Source of the DNA: Fidelibacterota bacterium
GTDB taxonomy: Bacteria; Fidelibacterota; Marinisomatia; SCGC-AAA003-L08; D37C17
Assembly: GCA_030747125.1 (NCBI GenBank)
Contig: JASLLI010000010.1
Coordinates: forward strand, 1-33,817
Direction: 5' to 3'
Length of the DNA stretch: 33,817 bases
Positions 1 through 8,383 of the stretch are shown piece after piece. The position numbers were made by a program, and so were the translations under genes. Below the pieces are notes generated by a model. That model was not told the origin of the DNA. It did not search any database and saw nothing but the letters and a program-made list of their open reading frames with translations. Each line of letters starts with the position of its first letter. Positions within the stretch are counted from its first letter, which is position 1.

Positions 1-1329
1 TCTCTGGAAAAGACACAAATAGATATTGAAGAACGCATCCAGAAGGCAGTGGCTGTTACTCAGGATGAAAATAAACAAATGAAGGGTACGGTTAATTCAT
101 TAAGAGATAAACTGGAAGAAACCCAGATTGGACAGGAGGAAGAAATCCAAAGGGCTGTAGCTTTGGTGAATGATGAAAATGTTCAGCTAAAGGATACTGT
201 GAATAATCTCCGCGATACTTTGGAAAAAACACAGATAGACATTGAGGAGCGCATCCAAAAGTCTGTTTCGGGGGTCAATGATGTGAATAAACAGTTAAAA
301 GGTACGGTAAACTCCCTCCGTGATGAACTGGAAAAAACACAAATTGGCCGTGAGGAGGAAATCCAGAAATCGGTTGCAAGGGTGAATGATGAAAATACTC
401 AGCTGAAAGATACAGTGAACAATCTTCGTGATTCTTTAGAAAAAACCCAGATAGATATTGAGGAACGCATCCAGTCAGCTGTATCCTTTACACATGACGA
501 AAATAAACAGCTTAGAACCACAGTGTCTGCTGTTCGTGATGAATTAGAAAAAACCCAGATCGGTCGTGAGGAGGAAATCCAGAAAGCTGTTGCCAGAGTA
601 AATGATGAAAATATGCAGCTGAAAGACACGGTAAACAATTTACGGGATACATTGGAGAAAACTCAAATTGATATTGAGGAGAGAATTCAACGGTCAGTAA
701 CTGTCACCAATGATGTAAACAAGCAGTTGAAAGATACCATCAACTCCCTGCGTAATGAACTGGAGAAAACCCAAATCGGCAGGGAAGAGGAAGTACAAAA
801 AGCAGTATCTCTGGTGAACGATGAGAACATTCAGCTGAAAGATACAGTGAATAATTTGCGGGATACCTTAGAAAAAACGCAAATAGATATTGAAGACCGT
901 ATTCAGCATTCTGTATCCCGGGCCAATGATGAAAATAAACAGCTGAAAGGTACGGTGAATTCCTTGAGAGATGAATTGGAAAAAACACAGATTGGAGAAG
1001 AAGAACACATCCAAAAGGCTGTAGCTGTAGTGAATGATGAAAATAAACAGTTAAAAGATGCAGTCAATAATTTGAGAGAGACCCTGGAAAAAACTCAAAT
1101 AGATATTGATGAACGCATTCAGAAATCCGTTGCATCGGTGAATGATGTGAACTTGCAGTTGAAAAGCACTATCACCTCCCTGAGAGAGCGTATTGAAAGA
1201 AAAGAAGCACAACGGCAGGATGAATTACAATCTGCTGCGAAATCCAAACGGGATGAGCATCAAGAATTAATGGAAACCATTGAAAAATTACGAGAAAAGT
1301 TAGAGGAACAAAATGGCGACAAAGACTAA
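1..1329 (+). CDS. Long coiled-coil repeat protein (5' end outside window)
   Basis: The reading frame is open from the first base, so this is the C-terminal 442 or so residues of a longer protein; the GTG at 49 is only an internal valine codon. Nearly all of it is a tandem array of 36-residue units that alternate between an A type (LEKTQIDIEERIQ...) and a B type (LEKTQIGREEEIQ...), ending in a degenerate unit and a charged tail (LEEQNGDKD). No cysteine, aromatic core, signal peptide or membrane segment is seen in this part. Hydrophobic positions follow a mixed heptad/hendecad spacing, so a long, nearly straight helical rod is expected. It overlaps the start of the adenylate cyclase gene by 17 nt, implying translational coupling and a structural or scaffolding role beside that sensor. 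Function is not known; the N-terminal domain that could define it is missing. Confidence 0.85.
   Translation, partial: SLEKTQIDIEERIQKAVAVTQDENKQMKGTVNSLRDKLEETQIGQEEEIQRAVALVNDENVQLKDTVNNLRDTLEKTQIDIEERIQKSVSGVNDVNKQLKGTVNSLRDELEKTQIGREEEIQKSVARVNDENTQLKDTVNNLRDSLEKTQIDIEERIQSAVSFTHDENKQLRTTVSAVRDELEKTQIGREEEIQKAVARVNDENMQLKDTVNNLRDTLEKTQIDIEERIQRSVTVTNDVNKQLKDTINSLRNELEKTQIGREEEVQKAVSLVNDENIQLKDTVNNLRDTLEKTQIDIEDRIQHSVSRANDENKQLKGTVNSLRDELEKTQIGEEEHIQKAVAVVNDENKQLKDAVNNLRETLEKTQIDIDERIQKSVASVNDVNLQLKSTITSLRERIERKEAQRQDELQSAAKSKRDEHQELMETIEKLREKLEEQNGDKD
4..1299 (+). repeat. 108-bp (36-codon) tandem coding repeat, 11 clear units plus one degenerate
   Basis: Units begin at about 4, 112, 220, 328, 436, 544, 652, 760, 868, 976 and 1084, with a degenerate twelfth unit at 1192-1299. 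A and B unit types alternate, giving a 216-bp (72-codon) super-repeat. The protein is strongly conserved between units, while synonymous codons differ freely: the LEKTQ segment is written with ctg/ttg/tta, aaa/aag, aca/acc/act/acg and caa/cag in different copies. This indicates an old array kept by selection on the protein rather than a recent DNA expansion. Confidence 0.9.
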
Positions 1330-3568
1330 ATCCATAAAAGAAAAAAATGGACAATATTCCGAATTGTTACTACAGGTAAACAATGATCTGGCAGTAACAG
1401 AAACCCTTGATCAGGCATTGGAGGCATTGGTTGGGATTACCACTTCCATAATTAAATGCGAAAGGGGAACCATTTTTCTCAATGACCCCAAATCTGAAGA
1501 ATTGTATTCCAGAGTTGCTCAAGGGAATTTCATGCGGGAAATCCGCTTTATGAATACCAAAGGGGTAGCCGGCTGGTCTTACACTAATGAGAAAGGGGTG
1601 ATTGTACATGATGCCTACAAGGATGATCGCTTTAATAAGAATGTGGATATCAGAACAGGATTTCGAACCAAGTCCATCCTGTGTACGCCGCTGCGGACTG
1701 TGTCTGGTAAACGCATTGGTGTTTCTCAATTGCTGAACAAAACCGACGGGCAATTTCAAGATTCTGATTTGGATTTGCTGGAAGCCATGACAGCACAGGC
1801 GGCCATTGCCATTCAGTCTCATGTCGCTCTTGAACAAATGGATCAGGCACGGCAGAAAGAATTGGAGTTTATGGATCTTGTATCAGAAATTTCATCAGAA
1901 TTGGAACTCACCTCACTCCTGTCCAAGATTATTGCCACCATTACCACCATGCTGGATGCAGAACGATCCTCGCTGTTTATCAATGATGAAAAGACTGGGG
2001 AATTGTTTACCATGGTTGGTGAAGGGCTCTCTCAGGAACTACGCTTCCCCAATCACATGGGAATTGCAGGACATGTATTTACTTCCGGAGAAACTGTGAA
2101 TATTCCCCATGCCTATGCTGATTTGCGGTTCAATCCCGGTGTGGATAAACAAACAGGCTTTTTCACTCGGTCTATGCTCTGTGCCCCTGTTACAAATAAA
2201 GATGGAAAAATTATTGGTGTGAGCCAGGTGTTAAATAAGCAGGGCGGAGCCTTTACTCCTGAGGATGTATCCCGCTTGACCGCTTTTACTTCTCAAATAT
2301 CTATTGGTATTGAGAACGCTTCCCTGTTTGATAATATTCAGGGACTTATGAATTACAATGAAAGCATGCTGAACTCCATGTCAAACGGTGTTATTACCAT
2401 TAATGAAGACGGGCTTATTGAAAAGTGTAACCCTGCAGGTGTTAAAATCATGAAAATGGAATCTGAAAATGAGATCATTAAACAGGAGTTCAAGAAATTT
2501 TTCGTAGGGAAGAATAAATGGATCGTTGAGAAGTTGACGAAAGTTGAGGAAACGGAATTTATCGCTGATGCCGAACTGGAATTTGGCGGTGAAAAAATTT
2601 CCACCAACCTCACCATTATGCCATTGACGGGGAGTGAGAATGAATCCCTGGGCAGTCTACTTATGATTGAGGATATCAGTAGTGAAAAACGAATGAAATC
2701 CACCATGTCCCGCTATATGGATGCAGATTTGGCTGATCAGTTATTGGCAGGTGGTGAAGGTGATGATGTTATGGGTGGAAAGGAAAGTATAGGCACGGTA
2801 TTATTCTCAGATATCAGAAGTTTCACTACCTTAACCGAAAGTTTAGGGGCACAGGGTACAGTTGGATTTTTAAACGACTATTTTTCCGTTATGGTTGACT
2901 GTATCCAGGATGAAGGCGGCATGCTCGATAAATTTATCGGAGATGCTATCATGGCAATATTTGGTACTCCAGTTGCACATGATGATGACCCGGACAGAGG
3001 GTTACGGGCTGCTATACAAATGATGCATGGATTAAATGAATTTAATGCAGTAAGAAAACAGAAGGGTATGCCCCCGGTTGATCATGGTATGGGACTAAAC
3101 ACAGATGAAATTGTATCAGGAAATATTGGCTCGCCAAAACGAATGGACTACACTGTTATCGGAGACGGGGTGAACTTGGCTGCTCGTGTGGAAAGTTCTT
3201 GCAAAAAGTATGGGGCTCATATTCTGATGAGTGAATATACATTTCATGCCCTAAAAGCCACCTATAGAACACGACAAGTAGATTGTGTTATAGTAAAAGG
3301 GAAAACTGAACCTGTCAAGGTATATGAAGTATTGGATTATCATTCTAAAGAAACATTCCCTAATATGATTGAAGTACTGGAAATGTTCAATAACGGAATG
3401 GAATATTATAATGAAGGAAATTGGGATAAAGCCATTGCCCAGTTTACAAAGGCACAGAAAGGTAACCCGGATGATAAGTGTTCAAACATGTATGTGGAAC
3501 GCTGTGAAATTCTTAAAAAGCGGAATCCAAAAGATTGGGACGGTGTTTGGGTAGCCACTTCTAAATAA
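1313..3568 (+). CDS. GAF-GAF-PAS class III adenylate cyclase
   Basis: Predicted cytoplasmic sensor enzyme making cAMP from ATP. Domains in order: two GAF domains (about residues 28-170 and 195-340), a PAS domain (about 352-455), a class III cyclase domain (about 480-665), and a C-terminal TPR-like tail ending PKDWDGVW. The two metal-binding aspartates are D500 (LFSDIRSFT) and D544 (DKFIGDAIMAIFG); the lysine in LDKF suits adenine recognition, and the transition-state Asn/Arg pair is in VNLAARVES. No membrane segment is seen. The usual GINTGE motif reads GLNTDE here. The start lies inside the end of the upstream coiled-coil gene, with AGAGG about six bases before ATG. TPR genes follow directly, so sensor, rod and TPR adaptors may act together. 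The GAF/PAS ligand cannot be told from the sequence. Confidence 0.93.
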   Translation: MATKTKSIKEKNGQYSELLLQVNNDLAVTETLDQALEALVGITTSIIKCERGTIFLNDPKSEELYSRVAQGNFMREIRFMNTKGVAGWSYTNEKGVIVHDAYKDDRFNKNVDIRTGFRTKSILCTPLRTVSGKRIGVSQLLNKTDGQFQDSDLDLLEAMTAQAAIAIQSHVALEQMDQARQKELEFMDLVSEISSELELTSLLSKIIATITTMLDAERSSLFINDEKTGELFTMVGEGLSQELRFPNHMGIAGHVFTSGETVNIPHAYADLRFNPGVDKQTGFFTRSMLCAPVTNKDGKIIGVSQVLNKQGGAFTPEDVSRLTAFTSQISIGIENASLFDNIQGLMNYNESMLNSMSNGVITINEDGLIEKCNPAGVKIMKMESENEIIKQEFKKFFVGKNKWIVEKLTKVEETEFIADAELEFGGEKISTNLTIMPLTGSENESLGSLLMIEDISSEKRMKSTMSRYMDADLADQLLAGGEGDDVMGGKESIGTVLFSDIRSFTTLTESLGAQGTVGFLNDYFSVMVDCIQDEGGMLDKFIGDAIMAIFGTPVAHDDDPDRGLRAAIQMMHGLNEFNAVRKQKGMPPVDHGMGLNTDEIVSGNIGSPKRMDYTVIGDGVNLAARVESSCKKYGAHILMSEYTFHALKATYRTRQVDCVIVKGKTEPVKVYEVLDYHSKETFPNMIEVLEMFNNGMEYYNEGNWDKAIAQFTKAQKGNPDDKCSNMYVERCEILKKRNPKDWDGVWVATSK

Positions 3569-3589
3569 TTTAAAGGTAAAGGAACAATT

Positions 3590-4402
3590 ATGTCAAACGC
3601 ACTTGAACATTTAGAAAAAGCCATTGAGATTCATCCGGATTTTGCCGATGCACATTATGAATTGGCATTAATCTTAAAGGATAAAAAGGATAATGAAAAA
3701 TCCAAAGAGCATTTTCTAAAAACTATTGAAATTCGACCTGAATTTGCACAAGCTCATTTCCATTTTGCTCTTCTGTTAAAGGATATGAAAGAGTTTGATG
3801 CTTCCAAGGAGCATTATCTCAAAGCTATTGATTTAGATCAGCATTTTGCAGATGCCCATTTTCATTTTGGTCTTCTTTTGGCAGATTTGGAAGATTATGA
3901 GGAAGCAAAAAATAATCTGGAAAAAGCGACGGATATTGATCAGAACCATACCCTTGCCTATTATCATCTTGCCAGACTTCTCATTGATCCTGAGGACTAT
4001 GAAAAAGCAAAGAAAAATTACCTTACAGCAATTGATATAGATGAGAGCTTTGCAGATGCCCATTATTATCTGGGCAAGTTAGTGGCAGGAGGATTAAAAA
4101 ATGATAAGGATGGAACTCTGGTTAAAAAACCTGAATATGACAATGCCATAACCCATTATAAAAAAGCCATTAGCATTAATAAGAATTATGCTAAAGCCCA
4201 TTATAATCTGGCTCTTATGTTTAAAATTCAAAAGCAATATGACGATGCTCGCACGCATTTCGAAACAGCTATATCCATCGTGAATGATTATTCAAAAGCA
4301 CACTTTCATTTGGCTATGCTGCTGAAAGAAACTGGATCAGTCTGGTCAAATACGGAGGGTAAGAAATCAAAAAAGAAAACCGCACCGGCTGAAGGAGCAT
4401 AA
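3590..4402 (+). CDS. TPR repeat protein (N-terminal part of a possible split gene)
   Basis: A 270-residue protein built of about seven tetratricopeptide repeats with typical helix A/helix B signatures such as FADAHYELALILKDKKD and KAHYNLALMF; no signal peptide or catalytic domain. The ATG is preceded by AAAGGTAAAGGA and lies 21 nt after the cyclase gene, so the genes are probably co-transcribed. One repeat near residues 163-180 carries a loop insertion between its two helices. The protein ends in a Lys/Ala/Pro-rich tail (KKSKKKTAPAEGA) placed after helix A of a repeat whose helix B is found in the next reading frame segment, beyond the TAA. A protein-binding scaffold role is inferred; the partner is unknown. 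Confidence 0.85.
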   Translation: MSNALEHLEKAIEIHPDFADAHYELALILKDKKDNEKSKEHFLKTIEIRPEFAQAHFHFALLLKDMKEFDASKEHYLKAIDLDQHFADAHFHFGLLLADLEDYEEAKNNLEKATDIDQNHTLAYYHLARLLIDPEDYEKAKKNYLTAIDIDESFADAHYYLGKLVAGGLKNDKDGTLVKKPEYDNAITHYKKAISINKNYAKAHYNLALMFKIQKQYDDARTHFETAISIVNDYSKAHFHLAMLLKETGSVWSNTEGKKSKKKTAPAEGA

Positions 4403-4408
4403 AACTCA

Positions 4409-5104
4409 TTGGATGCACTGAAGGCACACTTTCTGAAAGCATTGGAAGCAGATCCGGACTTTCCTGATGCGCATTTTGAATTAGGAATCATATATTTCGA
4501 GTCGAATGAATTGAAGGATGCAGTCAGCCATTTTCAATCAGCAATTGAGGGGCATTCTTCCGAAGCAAAGCGGTTGGTAAAAAGAGGCGAAGAGCTGCTA
4601 AAAAAATCACAGTTCCAACATGCAAAAGATCAGTTTCTTAAATCTCAGCAGCAGAAGGACAGTTGCGCATCAGCCTGGTATCATTTATCAAAAGTATTTA
4701 ACAAGAGGGGTAAAATTGACAAGGCTGTTGAATCTCTGGAGAATAGTATAGAGAATAATGCCACCACCAATGCACACCGTGATTTGGGAATATTGCTGCT
4801 GAAGGTGAACAAACCTGATGATGCCCGTTTCCATCTAGAGAAAGCCATTGGGCTAGATTATGGAGATTCATTAACCCATTTCTATCTGGGCATTGCTTTA
4901 GAAAGAGACAAGGATACTGCAGAGGCAGAACAGCATTATTTAGCAGCTTTGGATATTAACCCCATGTTCACAGATTGTCTGATAAATCTGGCAAAATTAC
5001 AGCATTCTCTGGGGAAGTCTGAAGAAGCAAATGCTACATTATCTAAGGCTCGGAACTTAGATCAGAAACGGGTTGATAAGGAACTAAAGAAATTACCCAT
5101 ATAA
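4409..5104 (+). CDS. TPR repeat protein (possible continuation of the preceding gene)
   Basis: About 231 residues of TPR repeats starting from an inferred TTG. An AAGGAG sequence at 4392-4397, eleven bases upstream, could serve reinitiation. The frame is the same as that of the preceding TPR gene, with only TAA-AAC-TCA between them, and the first residues (LDALKAHFLKALEADPDF) form a helix B whose helix A lies before the stop. It therefore is either a coupled second cistron or the other half of one TPR protein interrupted by a stop. Later repeats such as AWYHLSKVFNKRGKIDKAV and THFYLGIALERDKDTAEAE are intact. Function unknown; scaffolding next to the cyclase is inferred. Confidence 0.75.
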   Translation: MDALKAHFLKALEADPDFPDAHFELGIIYFESNELKDAVSHFQSAIEGHSSEAKRLVKRGEELLKKSQFQHAKDQFLKSQQQKDSCASAWYHLSKVFNKRGKIDKAVESLENSIENNATTNAHRDLGILLLKVNKPDDARFHLEKAIGLDYGDSLTHFYLGIALERDKDTAEAEQHYLAALDINPMFTDCLINLAKLQHSLGKSEEANATLSKARNLDQKRVDKELKKLPI

Positions 5105-5141
5105 CAATACTCAATAAAATAAAATGGTCTGAATTCGTCCT

Positions 5142-6545
5142 GTGAAACTCCTCAATCGTTATTTGATCCGAGAACATTTTTCCCCATTTCTCATGGCATT
5201 GTTGGTACTGCTCTTTGTTCTTTTAGCAAATTTTCTCCTCCGCAAAATGGATCGTTTCTTAGGGAAGGGCTTGGAATTCAGTCTTATCATAGAATTTGTC
5301 TTCCTAAATTTAGCATGGATTTTAGCATTGGCTGTTCCTATGGCAGTGTTGGTGGCTACCCTGATGGCATTCGGGAGATTATCTGCAGATAATGAAATTG
5401 CAGCTATGCGGTCCGTTTCTGTCAGTTATGTAAAATTAATGATTCCGGTGTTGTTATTTGGCTCTGCAATTGCCGGATTCATGATGTACTTTAACAATCA
5501 AATCCTGCCTGAAATGAATCATAAAGCGCGAATGTTATCTTCAGATATTTCCAGAAAGAGACCGGACTTAGAATTTGATGTAGGTTATTTTATAGATTCC
5601 ATTCCCGATTACAATTTTTTATTGGGAAGCAGAGACGGAGAAGTATTCTATGATATTACCATTTTCAGTAATCCCGAGAGGAATAAACACCAGACCATCA
5701 CTGCCCATTCCGGGACCATTTCTGCAGTGAATGACGGTGTTATCCTCCATCTTGAAAATGGTATTATACATGAGTATTTTGGCAATGAAAAAAATGAATA
5801 TCAGCAAATTGTCTTTGACAAATATCAGGTAATGATTCCTGTTGATAATTTGGTTTTGAACCGAAGAGACAGCAGTATTCGTGGAGACAGAGAAATGACC
5901 TACGGGATGCTGCAGGATAAAATTACTTCTTACAAAGAAAAAATAGTAAACACACATAACCGCATCCAGGGGAGGTTGGAAAATGAAGCAAAGAAACTCA
6001 AAATTGAATCGCGAATTGACAGTAGTACTGTATTGACATTAGCTTCCACCATAGATAGAATCCAGCAGTATGAAATTGAATTGGAGGATTCTCTTAAACT
6101 GATTGAAGGCGGTTCAATCGAGCGGGTAAAACGCAGATTAAAAAATATGAAAAGAGGGGTCGAATCAGACTTCTCACTCATTACCTCTTTCTCTAACTCT
6201 ATTAATAAATATTTGGTGGAACTACACAAGAAATTTTCCATACCTTTTGCTTCTGTTGTATTTATTCTTATTGGAGCACCTTTGGGGATGATGGTAAGAA
6301 AAGGAGGATTTGCAGTGAGTATGGCATTCAGTCTCAGTTTCTTTGTTATTTACTGGGCATTTCTCATTGGCGGAGAAGAATTCGCAGACAGAGGTTTTTT
6401 ATCCCCCGCATTATCAATGTGGCTGCCTAATATAGTCTTGGGAGTTTTAGGATTGTATATGTGCTACAGACAATCTTTAGAGCAGCAATTTCTCTCTTTT
6501 GATTTGTTAACTTTATTTAAACGAAAAAATAGATTACTTAAATGA
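5142..6545 (+). CDS. LptF/LptG (YjgP/YjgQ) family lipopolysaccharide-export permease
   Basis: Inner-membrane subunit of the Lpt ABC transporter that extracts LPS for transport to the outer membrane. The GTG start gives the characteristic opening KLLNRYLIREHFSPFLMAL. Membrane segments lie near residues 13-33, 50-80 and 100-122, then the periplasmic beta-jellyroll region, then three C-terminal segments (about 362-385, 390-410, 420-443). The motif RLSADNEIAAMRSVSVS in the second loop is typical of the family. At 467 residues it is roughly 100 longer than E. coli LptF/G; the excess is a charged helical segment at about 250-360 just before the fourth membrane helix. Its stop overlaps the next start (ATGA). 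A candidate LptE is encoded at 33065, far away. Whether it is LptF or LptG cannot be decided here. Confidence 0.88.
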   Translation: MKLLNRYLIREHFSPFLMALLVLLFVLLANFLLRKMDRFLGKGLEFSLIIEFVFLNLAWILALAVPMAVLVATLMAFGRLSADNEIAAMRSVSVSYVKLMIPVLLFGSAIAGFMMYFNNQILPEMNHKARMLSSDISRKRPDLEFDVGYFIDSIPDYNFLLGSRDGEVFYDITIFSNPERNKHQTITAHSGTISAVNDGVILHLENGIIHEYFGNEKNEYQQIVFDKYQVMIPVDNLVLNRRDSSIRGDREMTYGMLQDKITSYKEKIVNTHNRIQGRLENEAKKLKIESRIDSSTVLTLASTIDRIQQYEIELEDSLKLIEGGSIERVKRRLKNMKRGVESDFSLITSFSNSINKYLVELHKKFSIPFASVVFILIGAPLGMMVRKGGFAVSMAFSLSFFVIYWAFLIGGEEFADRGFLSPALSMWLPNIVLGVLGLYMCYRQSLEQQFLSFDLLTLFKRKNRLLK

Positions 6546-7042
6546 TTACCTCTTTTAAAGAATTAGAACCCAAATTAGGGAAGAATGTATTTATTGCAAA
6601 AACCGCTGCAGTTATTGGCGATGTTACTTTAGGTGACGAAGTAAATATTTGGTTTGGCGCAGTATTAAGAGGAGATATGCACTATATAAAAGTGGGCAAT
6701 AGGTCAAATATTCAGGACAATTCAGTGGTTCATGTAACCACTGCAGTATCCCCAACCACCATAGGTGAAAATGTAACAGTTGGCCACGGAGCAATTATTC
6801 ATGGCTGCACCATTGAAGATAATTGTATGATTGGCATGGGATCTATAATAATGGATGATGCAATTGTGGGAGAGGGTTCCCTTGTTGGAGCAGGTGCATT
6901 GGTTCCTCCTAACATGATTGTACCGCCAAAATCTCTGGTAGTGGGTATGCCGGGGAAAGTGGTGCGGAATGTAAATGAATCAGAATTTGAAATGATTATA
7001 GAACGGCCGGGAGAATATATATCCCTGGCAAAGCAATATTAG
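6542..7042 (+). CDS. Gamma-carbonic-anhydrase-like left-handed beta-helix protein
   Basis: A 166-residue hexapeptide-repeat protein of the YrdA/PaaY/CamH type, a cytoplasmic trimer of left-handed beta helices with metal at the subunit interfaces. The likely zinc ligands are visible: H64 in QDNSVVHV and the H82-x4-H87 pair in VGHGAIIHG. The LRGDMHYIKVGNRSNIQDN segment is also typical. The length is normal for the family. It starts inside the lptF-like stop (ATGA overlap) and ends 2 nt before the phosphorylase, so it is in the same transcript. Many family members have no proven anhydrase activity, and the acid loop of Cam is absent, so the catalytic role is uncertain. Confidence 0.88.
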   Translation: MITSFKELEPKLGKNVFIAKTAAVIGDVTLGDEVNIWFGAVLRGDMHYIKVGNRSNIQDNSVVHVTTAVSPTTIGENVTVGHGAIIHGCTIEDNCMIGMGSIIMDDAIVGEGSLVGAGALVPPNMIVPPKSLVVGMPGKVVRNVNESEFEMIIERPGEYISLAKQY

Positions 7043-7044
7043 GA

Positions 7045-8370
7045 ATGGAAGAATTACTCTCCCACCCTGACCAGGAAACGCACTTGAACTTCTCACCTAA
7101 AGAAATTACTACAAAGGTAACTACAGGAATACCTCTCACCACTGAAGAAATAGCATATATAGTCAACGGCTATACAAATGGGAGTATCTCAGATGATTCC
7201 ATGACAGATTGGTTAAAAGCGGTATTTGAAAAAGGAATGTCTCACAGGGAAACCCTAGATTATACCCGCACCATGCTGGATTCAGGAGCCACTTTGAATT
7301 TTAACCATTTGAATGGTTTTGTAGTGGATAAACACAGCACCGGCGGTGTAGGAGATAAAATTTCTATTGTATTAGCACCCTTGCTGGCAGCTTGTGGTTG
7401 TATAGTTCCCATGATTGCAGGCAGAGGACTGGGACATACACAGGGTACCATTGATAAATTGGAAACTATCCCCGGTTATAAGGCAGACTTATCACTGGAT
7501 ACATTTCAACAGAATGTAGAAAAAATTGGTGTTTCTATTATTGCACAAACAGGGCAGATTTGTCCGGCTGATCGTAAAATATATGCCCTGAGGGACATCA
7601 CCAACACGGTAGCTTCAAACCCCCTCATTTGCGGAAGTATTATGAGCAAGAAAATCGCTGAGGGAATTCAGGGGTTAGTAATGGATGTGAAAGTTGGGCA
7701 GGGGGCATTTATGAAAAATATCTCCCAAGCCAAAGCATTGGGAAATCTGTTACAGGAAGTTGGTGAGTTATACGGTATTAAGGTAGCTATCTGCTACACA
7801 GATATGAACCAACCATTGGGTAAAAAATCAGGATTGTTTAATGAAATTGAGGAATCCATTGATTGTCTAAAGGGGGAGGGACCTGATGATGTTATGAAAG
7901 TAGTGTATCATTTAGGAAAACAGGCATTATTACAACAGGGTGATAGAAATCCCCTTGATACTATGAAATCTGCAATATATAATGGTAGAGCTTTTGAAAA
8001 ATTCAGAGAAATTGTAATTGCACACGATGGTGATTTGACATCCCTGAAGACTAAATCATTGCATACTCCCACATGTCAATTTTCTGTTAAATCTCCTGAG
8101 ACCGGCGTCATTCAATCCATTGACACCCTTGCTTTAGGAAAGGCAATTGTCCAATTAGGGGGAGGCAGAATACAAAAGACTGACGTCATTGACCCAACAG
8201 CAGGATTCACCATCTACAAAAAAATTGGAGAATCCGTTGAAGAAGGGGAGGTTGTAATAGAATTTTATTGTTCTACAAATTCAAAATTAGAAAAGGTCAT
8301 TAAAGACTCTAATGATTTATTTAGGGTTAACAACGAAACACCTCCTGAACACCCGTTGATCATATCCTGA
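7045..8370 (+). CDS. Pyrimidine-nucleoside / thymidine phosphorylase
   Basis: Phosphorolysis of thymidine, deoxyuridine or uridine to the base plus (deoxy)ribose 1-phosphate; a cytoplasmic salvage enzyme of about 440 residues, normal for the family. The phosphate-binding motif KHSTGGVGDK starts at residue 96, and the substrate-binding R/S/K positions are present in LRDITNTVASNPLICGSIMSKK. The family signature appears as AGRGLGHTQGTIDKLE, with Q where most members have G. The C-terminal domain carries the usual AIVQLGGGR and DPTAGF motifs. The start is the ATG 2 nt after the preceding stop and has no clear ribosome-binding site of its own, suggesting coupling. Choice between deoA and pdp cannot be made from sequence alone. 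Confidence 0.93.
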   Translation: MEELLSHPDQETHLNFSPKEITTKVTTGIPLTTEEIAYIVNGYTNGSISDDSMTDWLKAVFEKGMSHRETLDYTRTMLDSGATLNFNHLNGFVVDKHSTGGVGDKISIVLAPLLAACGCIVPMIAGRGLGHTQGTIDKLETIPGYKADLSLDTFQQNVEKIGVSIIAQTGQICPADRKIYALRDITNTVASNPLICGSIMSKKIAEGIQGLVMDVKVGQGAFMKNISQAKALGNLLQEVGELYGIKVAICYTDMNQPLGKKSGLFNEIEESIDCLKGEGPDDVMKVVYHLGKQALLQQGDRNPLDTMKSAIYNGRAFEKFREIVIAHDGDLTSLKTKSLHTPTCQFSVKSPETGVIQSIDTLALGKAIVQLGGGRIQKTDVIDPTAGFTIYKKIGESVEEGEVVIEFYCSTNSKLEKVIKDSNDLFRVNNETPPEHPLIIS

Positions 8371-8383
8371 AATCAGGGTGACC

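Noticed and set aside
399-988. Minus-strand open frames opposite the coiled-coil repeats
   Set aside because: They mirror the sense repeats and give low-complexity Ser/Phe-rich sequence; no family resemblance.
4-1299. Tandem 108-bp repeats as a CRISPR array or recent satellite
   Set aside because: The repeats are contiguous, in frame, with no spacers, and differ at synonymous sites while coding the same helix.
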